A stretch of DNA of 17,249 bases from an uncultured Clostridia bacterium (lineage in GTDB: Bacteria > Bacillota > Clostridia > Oscillospirales > Acutalibacteraceae), in the NCBI GenBank assembly GCA_944381295.1, contig CALWKP010000123.1, forward strand, positions 1 through 17,249. The letters are read 5' to 3'. Each line of letters opens with the position of its first letter. Positions within the stretch are counted from its first letter, which is position 1. Made by a program: the position numbers and the translations under genes. Below are positions 13,567 to 17,249 of the stretch, piece after piece. The notes under the pieces are model-generated. The model was not told the DNA's origin. It saw only the letters and a program-made list of their open reading frames with translations, and did no database searches.

Positions 13567-13947
13567 TCAAAGGATATTTTCTAAGAAAGGATATTCTGTA
13601 TCTTTCAGCCGTTCGATTTGAAGTGCAGCCCGATTATATTCAATTTGAAATTCTTGAAGATTTCCCTCTTCAATGAGTGGAGGTAATGCGGCTAAGGCCT
13701 GGTCAATGGATTCCAATCTGGCATGGGGAAGGTAGAGAGAAAGTGAATGATGATAGTCATCCCACTTTTCCAAAAGTTCCTCTGCACGCCGTCCTGCCAG
13801 AACAGATTCTCCTTCTTTTAAATTGGATTCTATCTCCGATAAAGATAATAATAAATCTCCTGTACAAGTGATTGTGTTGTGAAATCCCAGTACGCATAAC
13901 CCTGCAAGCAGTAAGAAAATGACTGCCGCAGCCCAAATCCGATTCAT
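13567..13947 (-). CDS. DUF4363 family protein
   Basis: The product has 126 residues: one N-terminal membrane helix (about 4-24) followed by an all-helical, probably extracytoplasmic, domain rich in Leu and Glu. Length, the single helix and the pattern 'W...hH.l..ylpH..ie.id..la' match DUF4363, a family of unknown function typical of spore-forming Firmicutes and usually encoded directly after a DUF421 gene, as here. The ATG at 13947 overlaps the DUF421 stop by four bases and follows AAAGGAG on the minus strand. Function is unknown; a partnership with the DUF421 protein is inferred from coupling. Confidence 0.8.
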   Translation of the reverse strand: MNRIWAAAVIFLLLAGLCVLGFHNTITCTGDLLLSLSEIESNLKEGESVLAGRRAEELLEKWDDYHHSLSLYLPHARLESIDQALAALPPLIEEGNLQEFQIEYNRAALQIERLKDTEYPFLENIL

Positions 13948-14621
13948 GTTACATTCTCCTTTCGGATGATATGGTACTCTCCCGATGTGTCGGCGGTCAT
14001 GATGAAGACATCAGCAGCACGTACTTTTTCCTGCTTTAAAATTTTGTCGACCCATTGCCGGTTTTTGCCGCAGGCTTTTGCAGATGGTTCTGAAAAAACA
14101 CCATCACTGATTACTACGGTTTCCAAACCTTTATCTGGTGGCGATAATCCCAAATCATCGCAGCATGGCTGGTCTTTTTCCGGCTTTTTTAGTACGCTTA
14201 ATTTTCCGTTTGTCTCCACAATTGCAAAAGCAACATCCTCCAGGCGGAATACATTATCCAAACGGAGTTGTTCAAAAAGATCCTCTGTTGTCATGCGGAG
14301 TCTGCGCATAGCCTTTTGATCGAGTTTTCCATTGTGGATTACCATGATGGGGCGTCCGCATACAAGCTTGCGAAATCCAGGAAGTTTCAGCATTAATATG
14401 GAGGCCAGAATTTCACAGAGAACCAATACCGCGATCGGGATAAATCCGCTTGCCAATGGCTGACCGGTATCCTGCATGGGAATCGCCGCAATATCCGAAA
14501 TGAGTAAAGTAACAACAAGCTCACTGGTTTGCAGTTCGCTGATTTGCCGTTTGCCCATGATCCGTACTGCTGCCACGATTACTATGTAGAGCAGTAAGGT
14601 CCTGATAAAAGAGATTGTCAT
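13944..14621 (-). CDS. DUF421 domain-containing membrane protein (YetF family)
   Basis: This 225-residue protein has three N-terminal membrane helices, the second beginning after RIMGKRQISELQTSELVVTL (20-39), the family's most conserved stretch. A soluble cytoplasmic domain follows, with GRPIMVIHNGKLD (89-101) and EDLFEQLRLDNV (113-124), typical of DUF421/YetF. Proteins of this family occur in spore inner membranes, and the DUF421 protein of the spoVA-2mob operon raises spore heat resistance in Bacillus. Here it is divergent from a germinant-receptor operon, which fits a spore-membrane role by inference. The ribosome binding site, GGGTGATG, is weak. Confidence 0.85.
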   Translation of the reverse strand: MTISFIRTLLLYIVIVAAVRIMGKRQISELQTSELVVTLLISDIAAIPMQDTGQPLASGFIPIAVLVLCEILASILMLKLPGFRKLVCGRPIMVIHNGKLDQKAMRRLRMTTEDLFEQLRLDNVFRLEDVAFAIVETNGKLSVLKKPEKDQPCCDDLGLSPPDKGLETVVISDGVFSEPSAKACGKNRQWVDKILKQEKVRAADVFIMTADTSGEYHIIRKENVT

Positions 14622-14711
14622 CGTTTCATCACCCGGTGGTTATTGTTGGATAATAAGAAGAAATTTATGCGTAGTCATCCTGCGGCTGAGGAAATATTTT
14701 GGAAAGGTCCT

Positions 14712-14741
14712 TGTATATTCTTGGGGAAATCGTCCAAATTA
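14712..14741 (+). promoter_or_regulatory. Possible sigma-G-type promoter of the germination operon
   Basis: TGTATA (14712-14717) and CAAATTA (14735-14741) are 17 bases apart. The known forespore sigma-G consensus is roughly TGnATA and CATnnTA, so the -35 fits and the -10 has one clear deviation. Its place 30 bases before the preferred gerA start and the known forespore expression of gerA operons support it. It is not proof. Confidence 0.35.
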
Positions 14742-14771
14742 TACAAAGGACAACATGAATGGGGGAAGAAT

Positions 14772-16232
14772 ATGGAAGGACCCAAATTGATTTCCAAAAG
14801 TCTGCTGGAAAATACCGTATATCTTCGGGGACTATTTGAAGGCTGTATGGATTTTATGATGCGGGAATTCAAAATCAATGGAATCAATGCCGCACTGACA
14901 GCTATTGATGGTCTGGTAAACAAACAGACGATTGCACAGGCAATTATGACACCCATATGGAATGCAGAAATTCCACAAGGGACGCCGGAAGAACAATTAT
15001 CCTATCTGCGGGATTCTTCCTTATCCACAGTAGACCAGACACAATTGAGAACGTTGGATGATGTTATGGACCGGATATTTTCGGGATTCGCCGTACTGTT
15101 GATGGATGGTTGTGATTGGGCAGTAGCATTCGGCGTACAGGGATTTCAATTCCGTGGAATTAGCGAACCCAGTAACGAAGTCATGCAGCGCGGTTCGAGA
15201 GAAGGCTTTGTGGAACCGTATCTGATCAATATATCGATGATCCGAAGAAGAATGAAAACTTCCTCCCTGAAATTTGAAAAGATGGAAGTTGGGAGTATGA
15301 GCAAAACAAGTATAGCGCTTTGTTATCTGCAAGATATGGTTTCTCAGGAAGTGCTGGAAGAAGTACGGGCCAATATTCATAAAATACACCAGCAAAGTGT
15401 CTTGGCAACGGGATATTTAGCCCCTTTTCTGGAAAAAAAGGGAGTTTTTAACGGGGTTGGTTTGTCAGAACGGCCAGATACGGTATGTGGGAAAATCATG
15501 GAAGGGCGCATTGCGATTATTGTGGATGGAACGCCGAATGTGCTGATTGTCCCACACTTGTTTATCGAAAATTTCCAAAGTTATGATGATTATACAACAC
15601 GTCCATACTATGCGACATTTACCCGATGTCTGAAAGTGATCGCTTTCTTTTTTGCGATGTTCCTGCCAGGACTTTATGTAGCGACAGTCACCTTTCATCC
15701 GGATCTTCTTCCGGAAGCAATGCTCATCAAGATCGCACAAGCAGAAGCCAGTACGCCATTCCCGGTCATGATAGAGGCCGTAGTGATCCATCTGATCTAT
15801 GAGATCATGAGGGAAGCGGGATTGCGTGTACCGCGTCCGTTAAGCCATGCAGTCAGTATTGTCGGCGCTCTGGTGATTGGGGATACCGCAGTAAGCTCCG
15901 GGTTGATTGGTACCCCTACACTTTTGGTGGTAGCGTTGACTGCTTTATCCAGTTATGCCATCCCCAGTTTGTATGAGCCGATTGCATTGCTCCGGTTTGC
16001 ATTCATCATTATCGGAGGTACAGTAGGTTTGTGGGGCATTACTTTGGGAATGGGTGCAGTAGCGGTAGGAATTTGTGCCGAAAGTGTTTATAAAATTCCA
16101 TTTTCGGCCCCAGTCACCCCTTTTCGTTGGAAAAGTATGAGGGATGTCTTTGTAAGGGCAGGATGGAGAACTTTATCGAAAAAAACTATCACGGTACAGG
16201 ATATGCCTGGTTCCAATGTAAAAAAACTGTAA
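14772..16232 (+). CDS. Spore germination protein, GerA family (GerAA/GerKA type A subunit)
   Basis: GerA-family proteins are the A subunits of nutrient germinant receptors in the spore inner membrane. The 486-residue product has an N-terminal soluble domain including ISEPSNEVMQRGSREGFVEP and SERPDTVCGKIMEGRIAIIV-type segments, then about five C-terminal helices with REAGLRVPRPLSHAVSIVGA and GDTAVSSGLI, all family hallmarks. The frame is open to a TTG at 14643 and an ATG at 14667, which would add 43 or 35 residues; the ATG at 14772 is preferred because GGGGGAAG (14761-14768) is well placed and the length matches GerAA (482). The candidate promoter also lies in the would-be extension. It is followed 12 bases on by a gerB-family gene. 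Confidence 0.9.
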   Translation: MEGPKLISKSLLENTVYLRGLFEGCMDFMMREFKINGINAALTAIDGLVNKQTIAQAIMTPIWNAEIPQGTPEEQLSYLRDSSLSTVDQTQLRTLDDVMDRIFSGFAVLLMDGCDWAVAFGVQGFQFRGISEPSNEVMQRGSREGFVEPYLINISMIRRRMKTSSLKFEKMEVGSMSKTSIALCYLQDMVSQEVLEEVRANIHKIHQQSVLATGYLAPFLEKKGVFNGVGLSERPDTVCGKIMEGRIAIIVDGTPNVLIVPHLFIENFQSYDDYTTRPYYATFTRCLKVIAFFFAMFLPGLYVATVTFHPDLLPEAMLIKIAQAEASTPFPVMIEAVVIHLIYEIMREAGLRVPRPLSHAVSIVGALVIGDTAVSSGLIGTPTLLVVALTALSSYAIPSLYEPIALLRFAFIIIGGTVGLWGITLGMGAVAVGICAESVYKIPFSAPVTPFRWKSMRDVFVRAGWRTLSKKTITVQDMPGSNVKKL

Positions 16233-16244
16233 GGAGGGCTTCCT

Positions 16245-17249
16245 GTGGGTATACCCAAACAAACGTGTACGATCGGAGCGGGCCAATTGTTTGCGGCTTT
16301 GTTTATCGGTAGGTTCCTGATCGTTTTAACGGTCAATTCACTGCTCTCAGGCGGGGAGAATATTCTCGATAATGTAATTTCAGAAATAGCGGCGTACTTG
16401 CTGAACTTTTTGATAGTCATTCCCATCTGGATCATGAACCGCCGCCGGCCGACACTGGATATTTTGGACCAATCCTATTTCCTGATGGGGCAGGCAGGGG
16501 TGGCCATTTGTCTGTTTTATGCCATCTATTTTGTTGTCGTAAACTGGTATTATTTGTCGTTTTTCCAACTTTATATCGGAAATGTCATGGAGGTGAAAAC
16601 ACCAGTCTGGCTTGTTGCCGTTGCGGCACTTGCGGTTGCTTGCTATGGGGCCTTCCGCGGAATAGAAGCAGTATTACGAGCATCCGGTGTGATCCTGGTA
16701 GTGATTTGTGCGGGATTGGTGTTCATTATTGCCACTCTTTTTACAGAAATTGATCCTCTGAATTACCAACCGCTGTTGTATGAAGGTCCGCGTCAGGCGG
16801 TAGCCGGACTGTTATTATTTTTGTCGAGAAATAGCGGCTTTGCTCTGATGGCACTGTTTCTTCCTTCAGCGTGCGGACATAAAAAAACAGCATTTTTTGT
16901 CTGGAATACAGGGATTTGCTTGTTGTTGACAATATTGCTGACGGTTATTGTGGGCGCAGCGGGAGATTATCTCAGAAGTCAACTGTTTCCGGTGTATACA
17001 GCGGTGTCAATGGCAGAAATAGGTCCTTTTCAACGAATGGATGCCATTTACCTGGGAATGTGGATGATGGGATTATTTATTAAAATATCGTTTGATCTCT
17101 ATGCCATTTCATTTTGTATTTCAAAAATATGGGGGGATCGTGCCGGGAAAATTTCGATTCTGGTAGGAGCAGCGCTAATTGCGTGTGTATCGCAGCTGTC
17201 GGTGATGAGCCGGGCTGTACAGAACATTATTTACAGCTTATGGCTTCTG
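16245..17249 (+). CDS. Endospore germination permease, GerB family (GerAB/GerKB type), 3' truncated by window
   Basis: The frame starts with GTG at 16245, after AAGGAGGG at 16231-16238, and stays open for 335 codons to the window end. The product is strongly hydrophobic, with about nine membrane helices in the visible part, beginning MGIPKQTCTIGAGQLFAALF. It matches the GerB-type permeases of the APC superfamily: N-terminal short loop, 'GA.Qlfaalf..r', about ten helices, about 365 residues in full. These subunits bind the germinant. Only the last 30 or so residues appear to be missing. A gerC-type lipoprotein gene would be expected next, outside the window. The gene is translated from the same operon as the gerA-family gene. 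Confidence 0.88.
   Translation, partial: MGIPKQTCTIGAGQLFAALFIGRFLIVLTVNSLLSGGENILDNVISEIAAYLLNFLIVIPIWIMNRRRPTLDILDQSYFLMGQAGVAICLFYAIYFVVVNWYYLSFFQLYIGNVMEVKTPVWLVAVAALAVACYGAFRGIEAVLRASGVILVVICAGLVFIIATLFTEIDPLNYQPLLYEGPRQAVAGLLLFLSRNSGFALMALFLPSACGHKKTAFFVWNTGICLLLTILLTVIVGAAGDYLRSQLFPVYTAVSMAEIGPFQRMDAIYLGMWMMGLFIKISFDLYAISFCISKIWGDRAGKISILVGAALIACVSQLSVMSRAVQNIIYSLWLL

Noticed and set aside
14643..14771. Longer gerA-family protein starting at TTG 14643 or ATG 14667
   Set aside because: Neither has a clear ribosome binding site, the extra residues match nothing typical, and ATG 14772 has GGGGGAAG at good spacing. The longer form is not excluded.

Overview
The window comes from an anaerobic, endospore-forming Gram-positive bacterium of the Clostridia. 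Evidence for this is a complete Rnf electron-transport operon in the clostridial order C-D-G-E-A-B, GerA and GerB family spore germinant-receptor genes, a DUF421/DUF4363 pair, and strong purine-rich ribosome binding sites throughout. The exact genus cannot be named from the sequence alone.

Layout. (i) 1-900: the 5' end of a leftward MmcQ/YjbR-family gene and a divergent, monocistronic cytidylate-kinase-like gene that ends in a clear terminator. (ii) 909-999: a 91-nt element that folds without mismatch into a cloverleaf (a 14-bp closing stem around three hairpins); it is not coding and is the most striking non-genic structure here. (iii) 1074-8670: a ten-gene operon from one promoter to one terminator: apbE, a NusG-domain-II protein, a Gx-transporter-family membrane protein, a Nudix hydrolase, then rnfC, D, G, E, A, B. 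ApbE attaches FMN covalently to RnfG and RnfD; RnfB takes electrons from ferredoxin, RnfC passes them to NAD+, and the membrane subunits couple this to ion pumping. In RnfD the flavin-acceptor position is Ser rather than the usual Thr. (iv) 8670-8960: a non-coding stretch with no recognised content. (v) 8961-12913: a consensus promoter, a 28-codon leader peptide, a strong intrinsic terminator placed before the structural genes, and two overlapping genes for a heterodimeric ABC exporter of the BmrCD/LmrCD type with one degenerate ATPase site. The layout matches ribosome-mediated transcription attenuation as known for Bacillus subtilis bmrB-bmrCD. The exporter genes use CTC, ATC, CGC and ACG codons much more than their neighbours, and the module lies between two near-identical terminator hairpins, so it is probably an acquired cassette.

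(vi) 12958-14621: three leftward genes, a CDP-alcohol phosphatidyltransferase, a DUF4363 protein and a DUF421 membrane protein, the last two overlapping by four bases. (vii) 14712-17249: a divergent germination operon, gerA-family gene then a gerB-family permease cut by the window end, with a possible sigma-G-type promoter.

The main candidates for something new are the cloverleaf element, the leader/attenuator in front of the exporter, and the Ser acceptor in RnfD. The rest is recognisable housekeeping, energy-conservation and sporulation content.
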